A model generated the notes under the pieces. The model ran no database searches. It saw only the letters and a list, made by a program, of their open reading frames with translations, and had not been told where the DNA came from. Of a stretch of DNA of 64,000 nucleotides, positions 26,037 to 34,765 are shown piece by piece. Source of the stretch: Brevibacillus ruminantium. Lineage in GTDB: Bacteria; Bacillota; Bacilli; Brevibacillales; Brevibacillaceae. Position 1 is the stretch's first letter, and each line of letters begins with the position of its first letter. The stretch lies in NCBI RefSeq assembly GCF_023746555.1, contig NZ_CP098755.1, positions 5,295,001 through 5,359,000 of the forward strand, given 5' to 3'. The position numbers and the translations under genes were made by a program.

Positions 26037-26147
26037 GACGGATTGTTTTGATATAAAGCGAGTGCCTGCTTGCACTTCCTCTGTTCCTCCCACTCCCTCT
26101 TTCTTTATAATGGAACAAACAGAAGATGCAAGGAGGCGCTATTATTC

Positions 26148-26531
26148 ATGGAGTTTGTCGCAAAGGAAAAAGGCTTTATCGCACATTTTTCTTATGGGGA
26201 TCTTCACGTGTCCGGTGACGACGAACACGGATTCCGGCCGTTTCAGTTGCTCGTTTCCTCCATCGCCGTTTGCAGTGGCGGTGTCCTGCGCAAGATATTG
26301 GAAAAGATGAGAATGCCCTGCAGCGATATGAAAGTGACAGCCGAAGTGGAGAGAAATGAAGAAAAGGCCAATCGCGTGGAGAAGATCCACCTTCATTTTG
26401 TCATCACAGGTGAACAGCTTGACCCGGAAAAGGTGAAGAAAGCTGTAGAGCTGGCCAGAAAAAACTGCCCGATGGCCCAGTCCGTTGAGGGCAGCATTGT
26501 CCTCACAGAATCCTTTGAGCTGGTATCCTAA
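26148..26531 (+). CDS. OsmC-family protein
   Basis: This is a 127-residue member of the OsmC/Ohr-like family. It shows the order FQLLVSSIAVCSGGVLRKIL (first conserved Cys) and ARKNCPMAQSVEGSI (second Cys). Two cysteines at these positions form the peroxidatic pair in Ohr and OsmC, which reduce organic hydroperoxides; the small cytosolic YhfA-like members have unproven roles. ATG 26148 follows AAGGAGG; the frame is open further upstream but that part is not protein-like. A TATAAT at 26106-26111 may be its -10 box. A terminator follows the gene. Confidence 0.88.
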   Translation: MEFVAKEKGFIAHFSYGDLHVSGDDEHGFRPFQLLVSSIAVCSGGVLRKILEKMRMPCSDMKVTAEVERNEEKANRVEKIHLHFVITGEQLDPEKVKKAVELARKNCPMAQSVEGSIVLTESFELVS

Positions 26532-26536
26532 ATACA

Positions 26537-26576
26537 AAAACCCGTTCCGCTGATTTCTTTTCAGGGAACGGGTTTC
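26537..26576 (+). terminator. Terminator after osmC-like gene
   Basis: AAACCCGTTCC pairs with GGAACGGGTTT just after the stop codon, with a short T-rich tail. Confidence 0.8.
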
Positions 26577-26669
26577 TTCATGTACTCATCAGCCGACAGG
26601 GCGGTTCGCTCCCGTGTCAGACTTTGTTTTGTACCTTGTGCCGTACTTGGCGCTGTGCTTGGGGTCAAG

Positions 26670-28019
26670 CTATGACGGACGGCCCTCCGCCGTTACATCT
26701 TGCTGTGCCCAGCTCTTTTTTTCCGGGATGATTTGGTTCAGGATCAGTGTCGCCAAAGCACCCACCGTAATATTGGAAGAGAGGATGTAGGCGACGAAGT
26801 CCGGTGCGCCCTGGAGAGCATCCTTGGGCAGTACGGTCACGGCAATCGTCAGCAAGATCGGCAAGCCGATCACCATCATATTGCGATCGTCAATCGTGAT
26901 ATGCTGAATCACTTTGAGTCCGTTCGTGACGATCGCCACGCAGACGATTCCAAAAATACCGCTGATGACAGGTTCAGGGATGCAGGTGATCGCCGTAGAC
27001 AGCTTGGGCACCAATCCCAGCGCGATCAGAATTACTCCCCCTGCCATAATGGCCATCCTGCTGGCTACACCTGTTACGGCGAGCAGCCCCGCGTTGGAGG
27101 AATACCCCGTCATCGGCGTCCCCCCGAACAGAGCGCCCACGAAGCACCCCAGTCCTTCACCGAAGGAAGCACGGTTCAGCCGCTCTTCCGTCAATTCTTT
27201 CCCGGTGATCGTGGAAACGACGAACCACGTACCGGTCGTTTCGATCAAAATAATCAGGTAGACGAACATCATGGTCAAAATCGCACTGATGTCAAAAACA
27301 GGTGCTCCATACGGAAAGAATTTCGGAAGGGAAAACCATGCTGCATTTTGTACCGGGCTAAAATCGACACCGCCAAAAAAGGAAGCTGTCACCGTTCCCA
27401 CTAAAATTGCAATCAGTACGGAAACGAGGCGGAAAAAGGTGCCTGCCTTTCCGACCTTTTGTCCAAGCAGCATACAGGCGACGAGAACCGCTGCCGATAC
27501 AGCCGCCACCAGACTGTTCGTGGCGATATTGCCTTCCGCGTGATAAATGTTGGACATGGCAGTAGGCATCAGCGCAATCCCGACGATGACGATTACGGTT
27601 CCCCCTACGAGCGGCGGGATAAAACGGCGAACGGCCTTCGCAAACCATTTCAACGGATTGCCGATCAGAGCCATCAGCAATGCACCCGGAATGATGCTGC
27701 CGATCATCCCTGCCATTCCCAATTTTCCTCCGATGGCGGCCAAAGCGCCAATCGGTACATATGAAGGACCTTGGACGACAGGCAGGCGAATACCGAAGCC
27801 CGTCTGGATCAGCGTACCGATCCCCGTGGCCAGGAAGCACATTTGGATAAAAAAGGAGGTTCCAGAAGGATCAAGCGCTAATAACCCCGCAATGATAATC
27901 GGCGCAATGTACAAATCCATCGCCAGCACGTGCTGCAAACCGAGCAAAAACGCCTTTCCCACGCTAATCTTGTCATCGACGCCCACCAGCAAACGAACGT
28001 CTTCTCGCTGTTGTTCCAC
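26670..28019 (-). CDS. NCS2 purine/xanthine permease
   Basis: This is a proton-coupled nucleobase permease of 449 residues with about 14 membrane spans. NCS2 signatures are GLQHVLAMDLYIAPIII at the N-terminus, the substrate-site region GTPMTGYSSNAGLLAVTGVASR and the family motif VQGPSYVPIGALAAIGG. It resembles the xanthine/uric acid branch (PbuX, PucJ/K) more than uracil carriers, but the base specificity is inferred. The GTG start follows GGGGAGG. Its promoter region (TATAAT at 28068-28073) carries a PurBox pair just upstream, and it is divergent from a Rieske oxygenase. Confidence 0.88.
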   Translation of the reverse strand: MEQQREDVRLLVGVDDKISVGKAFLLGLQHVLAMDLYIAPIIIAGLLALDPSGTSFFIQMCFLATGIGTLIQTGFGIRLPVVQGPSYVPIGALAAIGGKLGMAGMIGSIIPGALLMALIGNPLKWFAKAVRRFIPPLVGGTVIVIVGIALMPTAMSNIYHAEGNIATNSLVAAVSAAVLVACMLLGQKVGKAGTFFRLVSVLIAILVGTVTASFFGGVDFSPVQNAAWFSLPKFFPYGAPVFDISAILTMMFVYLIILIETTGTWFVVSTITGKELTEERLNRASFGEGLGCFVGALFGGTPMTGYSSNAGLLAVTGVASRMAIMAGGVILIALGLVPKLSTAITCIPEPVISGIFGIVCVAIVTNGLKVIQHITIDDRNMMVIGLPILLTIAVTVLPKDALQGAPDFVAYILSSNITVGALATLILNQIIPEKKSWAQQDVTAEGRPS

Positions 28020-28101
28020 TTCTATGCCTCCCCATTTTTATGGCTATTAACGAATGTTATACGCCAGATTATAGGACATAAGTATACGTTTGTACACAAA
28101 A

Positions 28102-28141
28102 AATCGAATGATCTCGACATAAAAAAATATAATGTTCGCGT
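28102..28141. promoter_or_regulatory. PurBox pair in the permease/Rieske divergent promoter region
   Basis: Facing half-sites AAATCGAAT (CGAAT at 28105-28109) and GTTCG at 28134-28138 are separated by 24 bases, the same geometry as at nupN. The second box, ATAATGTTCGCG, is close to consensus and the first has one mismatch in the core. It lies upstream of the permease -10 (28068-28073) and of the Rieske promoter TTGACT/TAAAAT (28147-28152 and 28171-28176), so PurR may act on both genes. Confidence 0.65.
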
Positions 28142-28249
28142 TTTGGTTGACTCCTCTGATCGTGGCAGGCTAAAATAATGAGGGAAATGGCCATGTATCG
28201 CGCCAAAAAAGCAGCAAGAAGTAGAAGAGGGAAGGGTGGCAATCAAAGG

Positions 28250-29224
28250 ATGGTACAAGATGCCGTACTGAAAAATGATTGGATCGTCGCCTGTCGTTCC
28301 ACAGATTTGCAGGAACAGCCAATCCAGGTCATGATCATGGGAGAACGAATCGTACTCTATCGCAATGAAGAAGGCGTTCATGCGTTCAAGGATTTATGCA
28401 TACATCGCGGTGCCGCCCTCTCTTTGGGCTGTGTCCGTGACGGCAAGCTGGTCTGCCCTTACCACGGTTGGGAGTACGAATCCACGGGAGCCTGTGTGAA
28501 AATTCCTCAGCTTCCCGCCGATCAGTCGATTCCTGCAAAAGCTCGCGCTTTTAAATACGGATGTACCGAGCGTTACGGCTTTATTTGGGTAAACCTGGGG
28601 AACAATGAGCCCGAGATGTTTTCACTCCCGGAGTTCAACGATCCTGAATTCCGCTGTGTCATCTGGGGGCCGCAAAGCGTCAATGCCAAACCGCCACGCG
28701 TTGTAGAAAACTTTCTCGATGTAGGCCATCTGGCTGTTGTTCATGAAGGCTATCTGGGCGTCGCCAGCCATACCGAGATCGGCGATTACCGCGTCCATCA
28801 GGATGGGACAAGCATTCGCTCCGAAGAGATCGAAGTGTTTCAGCCAGACCCGGATGGCAGCGGTCAGGCGAAACATGTGTACTACACGTACGAAATCCTG
28901 CGTCCGCTCTCTGTAAAATTCACCAAGCGCGACCGGGAAACAGGAAACCTGATGTCGATCCTGCTGACTGTCGTGCCGACAGAAGAAGGGAAAACAGTTG
29001 CGTACGGCGTTCTTTCTTTTAACTACGACACGGGAACGACGGACGCGGAAATAGTGGAGTTCCAAAACATGATTTTTGCTCAGGACAAGCCGATTGTGGA
29101 AAATCAAAAGCCGGAAGAGCTTCCGCTCGACCTCCAGGTGGAATTGTCCCTCAAATGCGACCGCGTCAGTATTGCTTACCGCCAGTATTTAAAAGAACTG
29201 GGTGTCACTTTGGGAACCGCATAA
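28250..29224 (+). CDS. Rieske [2Fe-2S] mononuclear-iron oxygenase
   Basis: This is an oxygenase component of about 324 residues. The Rieske cluster ligands are CIHRGAALSLG and CPYHGWEY near residues 45-70; the mononuclear Fe site reads ENFLDVGHLAVVHEG (Asp/His/His) near 150. This is the layout of ring-hydroxylating and O- or N-demethylating oxygenases; a separate reductase is needed and is not in the window. The start at 28250 follows AAGGGTGG; a -10 box at 28171-28176 makes the earlier in-frame ATG at 28178 unlikely. Divergence from a PurBox-controlled purine permease suggests a purine-related substrate, which is inference. Confidence 0.85.
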   Translation: MVQDAVLKNDWIVACRSTDLQEQPIQVMIMGERIVLYRNEEGVHAFKDLCIHRGAALSLGCVRDGKLVCPYHGWEYESTGACVKIPQLPADQSIPAKARAFKYGCTERYGFIWVNLGNNEPEMFSLPEFNDPEFRCVIWGPQSVNAKPPRVVENFLDVGHLAVVHEGYLGVASHTEIGDYRVHQDGTSIRSEEIEVFQPDPDGSGQAKHVYYTYEILRPLSVKFTKRDRETGNLMSILLTVVPTEEGKTVAYGVLSFNYDTGTTDAEIVEFQNMIFAQDKPIVENQKPEELPLDLQVELSLKCDRVSIAYRQYLKELGVTLGTA

Positions 29225-29225
29225 G

Positions 29226-29276
29226 CAAAAAGGGACTGGACAGCTTTCAAAGATGCTGTCCGGTCCCTTTTTTTTG
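29226..29276 (+). terminator. Terminator after the Rieske oxygenase gene
   Basis: AGGGACTGGACAGC pairs with GCTGTCCGGTCCCT, followed by eight or more T. Confidence 0.92.
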
Positions 29277-29361
29277 GATTGACCATAATCGCAGATCGTC
29301 AATCTTTTAGACGTGTGCTCCGCCATCCGGCAGGCCAGGCAGACCACCGCCGCCCGTCAAC

Positions 29362-30303
29362 CTAGGCAAGCAGCTTGCCGCCTTTCATGATGAGTACATC
29401 ATCGGCGTAGACGTCCGGCTCTTTGACCACCAGATCGATATGGACGCCTGCTGCGATGGTGCCGCCAAAGGTGTTGTTGCTGCCAAACGCTACGTGGATG
29501 GTGCCGTACACCTTTTCATCCTCCAGGACAACACCGGTGATGCGCGCTTTGTCATTGGTCCCGATACCAAATTCACCGAGCAAGCGTCCATCTCCATCCC
29601 CCAGGATTTGCAGCAGTCTGTCTGCTGCAGCACCATCTGCCTCCACGATGCGTCCCTCTTTCACGGTCAGGACAAGCGGACTGTCGATTTTGCCGATCCC
29701 GGCGATAGAGCCGTCCACGACGATCTGCCCTTCTGCTGTTCCCTCCACGGGCGCTATGTACGCCTCGCCGGAAGGCAAATTGCCCGATTCACCCGGGTTG
29801 ACGTAGACACCGGTGCTGGGAACGCCGTTTCGTCCAGTGATCGAGAAGGTGAGTGCTTTCCCTTCCTTTTCAATCCGGATGGTTTTCGCCTGGGTCAACA
29901 TACCCGTCACCTTTTCGGTCAGGGCTTTGACCTGGGAATAATCAGCCGTAATCGCTCCCTCCAGGAACATGTCCTCGGTGATCGAAGGCATGGTGGCCAG
30001 ACGTGTACCGTTTGCTGCGGCTTCTTTGCGCGCTTTGGTATGGGTCAGCGAGTGACGGGTTACACAGACCACGACATCAGCCAGTTTCATCGCTTCACTG
30101 ATCGCTGCAGGCGGCTCTTGTCCCGATTTTTCGCGCTGATTCATGACCACAAACATCGCTTCTGCTCCAAGCTGGCGACCCGCTTCCCACAGTGCTTCAC
30201 CCAGCTCCCGCTTTTCGTCGTCGGCGACTACGAGGAATGATTCCCCCGCCTTCAGCGCCATGCAGTTCGTCAATATGCCCTTACTGATTTCGATCAGCTT
30301 CAT
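29362..30303 (-). CDS. AmpS/NicX-like metallopeptidase-family protein
   Basis: This protein of about 313 residues is related to aminopeptidase T/AmpS (M29-like). The N-terminal half is an alpha/beta domain (SFLVVADDEKRELGEALWEAGRQLG). The C-terminal half carries the conserved acidic and histidine segments GRLLGEFGIGTNDKAR and GTIHVAFGSNNTFGG, where metal ligands lie in the family. Relatives include a dihydroxypyridine dioxygenase, so peptidase activity is not certain. Possible starts TTG 30309, GTG 30306 and ATG 30303 all follow GGGAGG. It is the last gene of the OPT/DUF917 operon. Confidence 0.75.
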   Translation of the reverse strand: MKLIEISKGILTNCMALKAGESFLVVADDEKRELGEALWEAGRQLGAEAMFVVMNQREKSGQEPPAAISEAMKLADVVVCVTRHSLTHTKARKEAAANGTRLATMPSITEDMFLEGAITADYSQVKALTEKVTGMLTQAKTIRIEKEGKALTFSITGRNGVPSTGVYVNPGESGNLPSGEAYIAPVEGTAEGQIVVDGSIAGIGKIDSPLVLTVKEGRIVEADGAAADRLLQILGDGDGRLLGEFGIGTNDKARITGVVLEDEKVYGTIHVAFGSNNTFGGTIAAGVHIDLVVKEPDVYADDVLIMKGGKLLA

Positions 30304-30319
30304 CACCAATCCATCCTCC

Positions 30320-31003
30320 CTAAATCATTTCAGATACCAGTTTAGCCATGATAGCATTGGACAGGATAACCGGCAATCCGGTCAATTCAGAGACCAGCTC
30401 CCTGGCCCCCTCGGTGTACCCCATGCAATCCAGCAGCACGATGTCGGCCTGATCCTTCAGCTCGGCACATGCTTCCCGGTAACTCTCAGCATCCTCGACA
30501 TACGGCGAAGCTGCGGCAAAGACAGGAGTCAGCCCATAGCGGTGATACTTTTCCTTTAAGGCTTCCTTTTGCTCAGCGAGCGGGACCAGCACCCCCAGGC
30601 GCTTACCTTTTACCATCGCGGCTACCGTCGGAGGAATGACGTGATCCGGTTCAATCAAAAATGCATGTTGTGCCGACAGACCGGGGAAAACACCCGTGCA
30701 CAAGAGCAAAATCGTTTGGATTCCCGCATTCTCCATGCTTTCAATTTTGCTTTGCAGGATGGGTTGAATTTTTTCGCGTGACATGACCACTGCTTCGCCG
30801 TCTGCCATCCGCGACGTCAACACGTATTCACCCGGACCGGGAGAAAGTTGTTCATCCACTTCCTGTTTCGTCATTCCGTCCAGCACGCCAGCCTGAAGCA
30901 GCTCGGCCCTGCCCGCCAAATGCGTCTCTACAATCGGTGCCACATCGGTGCGCGGCGCCTGCCCAATCGTAATCATTCCGATCCTTTTTATGGTCACGGT
31001 CAT
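30320..31003 (-). CDS. AroM family protein
   Basis: This 227-residue protein matches AroM from end to end: RIGMITIGQAPRTDVAPI at the start, LLCTGVFPGL in the middle and VLLDCMGYTEGARELV near the end. The two cysteine-containing loops recall the Asp/Glu/hydantoin racemase superfamily, in which paired cysteines move a proton. AroM itself has no proven reaction. The gene sits between DUF1177 and the AmpS-like gene with a 10-bp gap to the latter. ATG follows GAGGAG. Confidence 0.85.
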   Translation of the reverse strand: MTVTIKRIGMITIGQAPRTDVAPIVETHLAGRAELLQAGVLDGMTKQEVDEQLSPGPGEYVLTSRMADGEAVVMSREKIQPILQSKIESMENAGIQTILLLCTGVFPGLSAQHAFLIEPDHVIPPTVAAMVKGKRLGVLVPLAEQKEALKEKYHRYGLTPVFAAASPYVEDAESYREACAELKDQADIVLLDCMGYTEGARELVSELTGLPVILSNAIMAKLVSEMI

Positions 31004-31075
31004 CCACTCCTCATAAAACTGGTTCCGTTCTCTCCTCTTTTGAAAGAAGGCAAGGGGATTTCCCCCTCGCCTCGT

Positions 31076-32008
31076 TTACTTGCCCAATGTCTGCAATACT
31101 TTCATGGAGCCGTACAGTGATGTCATTTTGGCAAACTCATCGGCATCGTAAAAACGGCAGGTCCCGCTGGTGTACTCTTTTGCTACTTCAACCGCGTACT
31201 TGGCCGCCAGTGCGATATCCACTTCGTGGCTGGCACCCGTACCGCAGCCCGGAACGGCTGACTGAGCAGTGACCGCCAGTCCGACGACAGGGGCATCCGT
31301 CGCTACGCATGGCTGCAGAATGCTGTTAATATGGTAGAGGTCATTTCCGTAGGGTGTGATATCCTGCATCGTGATCGGGAAAGTGACGGGGAGCTGTCCG
31401 GTCGTCATCTCCATGATCCGTACCAGGTCATCGCTGATTCGCAGGATGTACCCTTCCTTTACCGTAGCGGAAATGGCGATTCCCCGGTGGTTGATCACTT
31501 TATTTCCCTTTGTGGTATCGATGGAAAGGATCGCTTCCATCTCCGGCGTAACCTCGTATTTGTTCATGGTCAAAATATCGACAGGCGAATCCATAAAATC
31601 AACCGGTTCATGCGGACGAGTGGGCGCATGCGGGCAAATGTGGGTAGTGATAATAACATCACCCGGCAAGACATCCCCCTGTTTTTGCATCTCTGCCAGT
31701 TTCAGCGCACTGGCCACTGCAGCTACTGCGCCATCCGCATCGGAGACAAGACCGATTCTGCTCGGACGTGCGCCGATGCCGCCCAAACGGCCGATGATTC
31801 CAAAGGTGGGTGCGCTTCCCCCTCTGGATTTTCCCTCTTTTCCGGGAACGACGATTTTCACGAAATCGGTACTGCCTTTTTCGCCCGTAACCGTTTGAAC
31901 CGTTACCTCAATCCCATCATAACCGGCAAACAGTTTTTTGATTGCCTCTCCGTTTACATAAGCACTGTCCATCGTTTCAAAGACTGTAATCGTTTGTTTC
32001 AATGACAT
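31076..32008 (-). CDS. DUF1177 family protein
   Basis: This 310-residue protein matches the uncharacterised family DUF1177 across its length. Notable segments are FGIIGRLGGIGARPSRIGLVSDADGA, TTHICPHAPTRPHEPVDFMD (His/Cys/Asp-rich and a likely metal site) and VPGCGTGASHEVDIALAAKYAVEVAKEY. There is no signal or membrane segment. The His/Asp pattern suggests a metal-dependent hydrolase, but this is inference. ATG follows GGAGGG. Confidence 0.85.
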   Translation of the reverse strand: MSLKQTITVFETMDSAYVNGEAIKKLFAGYDGIEVTVQTVTGEKGSTDFVKIVVPGKEGKSRGGSAPTFGIIGRLGGIGARPSRIGLVSDADGAVAAVASALKLAEMQKQGDVLPGDVIITTHICPHAPTRPHEPVDFMDSPVDILTMNKYEVTPEMEAILSIDTTKGNKVINHRGIAISATVKEGYILRISDDLVRIMEMTTGQLPVTFPITMQDITPYGNDLYHINSILQPCVATDAPVVGLAVTAQSAVPGCGTGASHEVDIALAAKYAVEVAKEYTSGTCRFYDADEFAKMTSLYGSMKVLQTLGK

Positions 32009-32047
32009 GATTGTTCCCTCCGTCTTAGGTTGTTGTCAGCTCTGTGT

Positions 32048-33103
32048 TTAGAGATAAGGCAAAATTTCTTTGCCAATCACATCTTCAATCGGCTTTAGCA
32101 AGCCCTTGTTCCGCATCGTTGCGCTGAGGATCAGCTTGTCGGCGGGGACGTGAATCACGGCGACCGCCTGGCCGCTCTCAATCGCTGCCGTCACGATCGG
32201 ACGTGCCGTGCGGGCATCCAGGGTCATGATGAGGTCGGGGAAGGTAGCTAGACGCTTGCCGTCTTGCTCCAGCGTCATATACTCGTTCCAGAAGGTCATC
32301 TCTGTGTTGCCGACTATGACCCGGCCCACGTCAAAACCGCCAGTCGTCTCCAGCGAGCACTCTCGTACTTCTCCCTCGGCGACGACACGGCCGCCCAGTT
32401 TGGCGCAGACAGCTTCAATCGCGGCTTCGCCTTTGTTGCCGAGCAGCGCCTCGCCCACCTCGATGGCTTGACGGATACCGCCTGGTGCGCCGTTTGCCCG
32501 GGCATAAGATACCGTCACCGGGTTTCGGGCCACAGCTACCAGCCCGCCTGCTTCTACAGACACCTTCCTGATCATCGACGCCGCTTTTTCAATCGTGGAA
32601 GAAATGCTCATTTCTACATAGCGTTCTCCCTTCCCGCCTGCTGCTGCCTGATGAGAGACGTAATCCGGCAGTTCATGCAGGTTCAGCGAGCCCATGGTTC
32701 CGGTCGGATGTGCCCGGCCGTTGCAGGGCAAGTCTACGATGGGAAGACCCGTCACTGCTGCCTGGAACCAGCCATTGACCGTGGTGCCCGCACCGTTTTC
32801 ATTCGTATGAATCCCGGAGAGCGGCTTTTTCAGCTTTTCTGACAAAAGCTCCAGGGCCCGCACATAGTGGATCGGCTTGAGGAATTTGTCCTTGGCTGCA
32901 GGAGCGCCGACCAGCGAGACGGTCACCAGCAAATCGTCATCAGCCATCTCGTCATCGGAAACAAGCACGGGTTGCCCGACCTCCAAGGCCAACCGCCCGA
33001 TCTGCAGGCCGTCTTCGATCCAGCCTCCGCCCCCGCCGCCTAGCACCGCGCCGCCGTACACAGCGGCTTCCATCATCCGTTCATCCAACAGGATTTTCGA
33101 CAT
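32048..33103 (-). CDS. DUF917 (S-methyl-thiohydantoin desulfurase-like) protein
   Basis: This is a 351-residue protein of the DUF917 family, now named after an S-methyl thiohydantoin desulfurase and often linked to hydantoinase genes. The N-terminal GGAVLGGGGGGWIEDGL glycine-rich loop and PIVDLPCNGRAHPTGTMGSLNL are conserved. In this family the protein usually neighbours hydantoinase or transporter genes; here it follows the OPT transporter. The substrate may be a cyclic peptide-like or hydantoin compound (inference). ATG follows AGGAGGGAG. Confidence 0.85.
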   Translation of the reverse strand: MSKILLDERMMEAAVYGGAVLGGGGGGWIEDGLQIGRLALEVGQPVLVSDDEMADDDLLVTVSLVGAPAAKDKFLKPIHYVRALELLSEKLKKPLSGIHTNENGAGTTVNGWFQAAVTGLPIVDLPCNGRAHPTGTMGSLNLHELPDYVSHQAAAGGKGERYVEMSISSTIEKAASMIRKVSVEAGGLVAVARNPVTVSYARANGAPGGIRQAIEVGEALLGNKGEAAIEAVCAKLGGRVVAEGEVRECSLETTGGFDVGRVIVGNTEMTFWNEYMTLEQDGKRLATFPDLIMTLDARTARPIVTAAIESGQAVAVIHVPADKLILSATMRNKGLLKPIEDVIGKEILPYL

Positions 33104-33114
33104 GTGACTCCCTC

Positions 33115-34746
33115 CTATTTCCGGGTAAATTTGAGCATCGAGTTAAAGAAACTGTAGATCGCATCACCGGCGATAAAACCGGCAGCGAGAATACTCATCG
33201 AGGTTTCGGCTTCTTTGCCTTTCAGCTTCAGGACGATCATGCGAATCAGAATCCCGGCCATTACTGCCCAACCGGCACCCGGATTCAAGATCAACAGACC
33301 GGTAGCAAACAAGACACCCAACTGACGGCTAGGACCGCCTACCAACTGCAGAATCGCGCCAGGAATGGCCCAGAGGAAAAGCTGTTTCGCCACTTCAGGC
33401 GACGCTCCCGCTTCAATCGTTTTCACATACACGGCATCGACCGGCGGAACCAGTCCCTCTGCAAAAAAGCCTTTGTAGGTAAACATGACCGTGATCAGCG
33501 CAACACCAAACGCGATCATACCTGTTACATACTGCTGCTTGCGGCCGTGCAGCTCGAATTCCCTGTCTTTCCCTTCCCCCCGCAGAATGTACCCGGTTTT
33601 CAGGTCGTACCCCATGTCAGCAAAGGCCGGGCCTGTCGCTGCGCTAAATCCGACCAGGAGAGCCAGCGCCACCGGCGGGAAGCCGACCAGAAGCCCGATG
33701 ATCAGGGTAATCAGCGCTACAGCAAAAGCCGGGAACCAACCGGAGTGCATGGCGGCAATCCCTACGATCAGCTCATGCACATAGGCGGCAAAAGCAGCAA
33801 AGATCAAGAAGCCAATCAGCATACCCGGAGACATTTCTGTCATCAGTCCGCCGATCACAGCCAAAATCAGAGAGATTGCCAGATACGCTAGGAATCCAAG
33901 TCCGAGAGTGCGGGTGGTTTCCTTGTCCGCACGCGTATACGTTTCTGCCGGAGCTTGGTCTGCTGTAGCTTGGTCTGCTGCGGCGACAGCTCCCTTTTTC
34001 TTGCGGTTCAGAATCGCCATCGTGACCTGGAACAGCGCAATGACACCGGCCCCGATCATGAAGCCGTGCGGGATGAATGCCGTGTTTACATCCATTCCAA
34101 ACAGCGGTACAGAGTACTGGCGAAGCAACAGCCCGATTCCAAACATGGAAAGCGCCCAGATGTTACCGATAAAAGCTACCCCAAATGCCGACATCGAGAT
34201 GCCGAGCCAGGACCCGAGCAGTCCCCCTGCCGCACCGATACCGAGCAGAGCGGCGCGCTTTCCGCCTTTGTCCCCGGCGATGATCGCCTCAGCCGTAGCC
34301 ACTCCGGACGGCCAGGTGCCAGATGCCGGGAAGATGCGGGAATCAAATAATTTATAGAGAAGAGCAGCATCCACAAACATCGCCAGCGCGGCACCAATCA
34401 GCATCGGCATGATCAAATCGGGCTTGCCCATCACAAAAGGGATACCAATGGGGATTAACAGGCTGTTGGCCGCCCCAAAGGTCGCCGATGAAATCGAGGT
34501 TTGCACCAGATTTTGACGATGAATGGATTTGTATTTGGAAAAGATCGCAATGGGCAGTCGCGCAATCAGCATGGCGATCAATGCCCCGATAATCGCCGTA
34601 TTCGGAGTAATGCCAAGTGACGTCACGAGCTGCATCCCGATGACCGCCCCGATCACGGCGGTAACAATATTGAGAATCAACGCAAAAGGTTCAAAAATCG
34701 AAGGATGTTTCTCTTTTTTCGTCTGTCCATTCTTCATGCTATTCAT
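33115..34746 (-). CDS. OPT-superfamily transporter
   Basis: This 543-residue membrane protein of the oligopeptide transporter superfamily has about 14 hydrophobic spans. Family-like segments are FPASGTWPSGVATAEAIIAGDKGG, MISPHGFM-like IPHGFMIGAGVIALF and PVALALLVGFSAATGPAFADMGYDLKTG. Prokaryotic OPT members move small peptides or metal-chelate complexes; the substrate here is unknown. ATG 34746 follows AAAGGGGG; the longer frame to 34872 runs into the IclR gene. It lies 19 bp after iclR and 11 bp before DUF917, so all are one transcript. Confidence 0.85.
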   Translation of the reverse strand: MNSMKNGQTKKEKHPSIFEPFALILNIVTAVIGAVIGMQLVTSLGITPNTAIIGALIAMLIARLPIAIFSKYKSIHRQNLVQTSISSATFGAANSLLIPIGIPFVMGKPDLIMPMLIGAALAMFVDAALLYKLFDSRIFPASGTWPSGVATAEAIIAGDKGGKRAALLGIGAAGGLLGSWLGISMSAFGVAFIGNIWALSMFGIGLLLRQYSVPLFGMDVNTAFIPHGFMIGAGVIALFQVTMAILNRKKKGAVAAADQATADQAPAETYTRADKETTRTLGLGFLAYLAISLILAVIGGLMTEMSPGMLIGFLIFAAFAAYVHELIVGIAAMHSGWFPAFAVALITLIIGLLVGFPPVALALLVGFSAATGPAFADMGYDLKTGYILRGEGKDREFELHGRKQQYVTGMIAFGVALITVMFTYKGFFAEGLVPPVDAVYVKTIEAGASPEVAKQLFLWAIPGAILQLVGGPSRQLGVLFATGLLILNPGAGWAVMAGILIRMIVLKLKGKEAETSMSILAAGFIAGDAIYSFFNSMLKFTRK

Positions 34747-34765
34747 TGAAATAACCCCCTTTGGG

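Noticed and set aside
28178-28249. N-terminal extension of the Rieske oxygenase from ATG 28178
   Set aside because: A -10 box at 28171-28176 places the RNA start after this codon, no ribosome-binding site precedes it, and the extra residues are a basic, non-family stretch.
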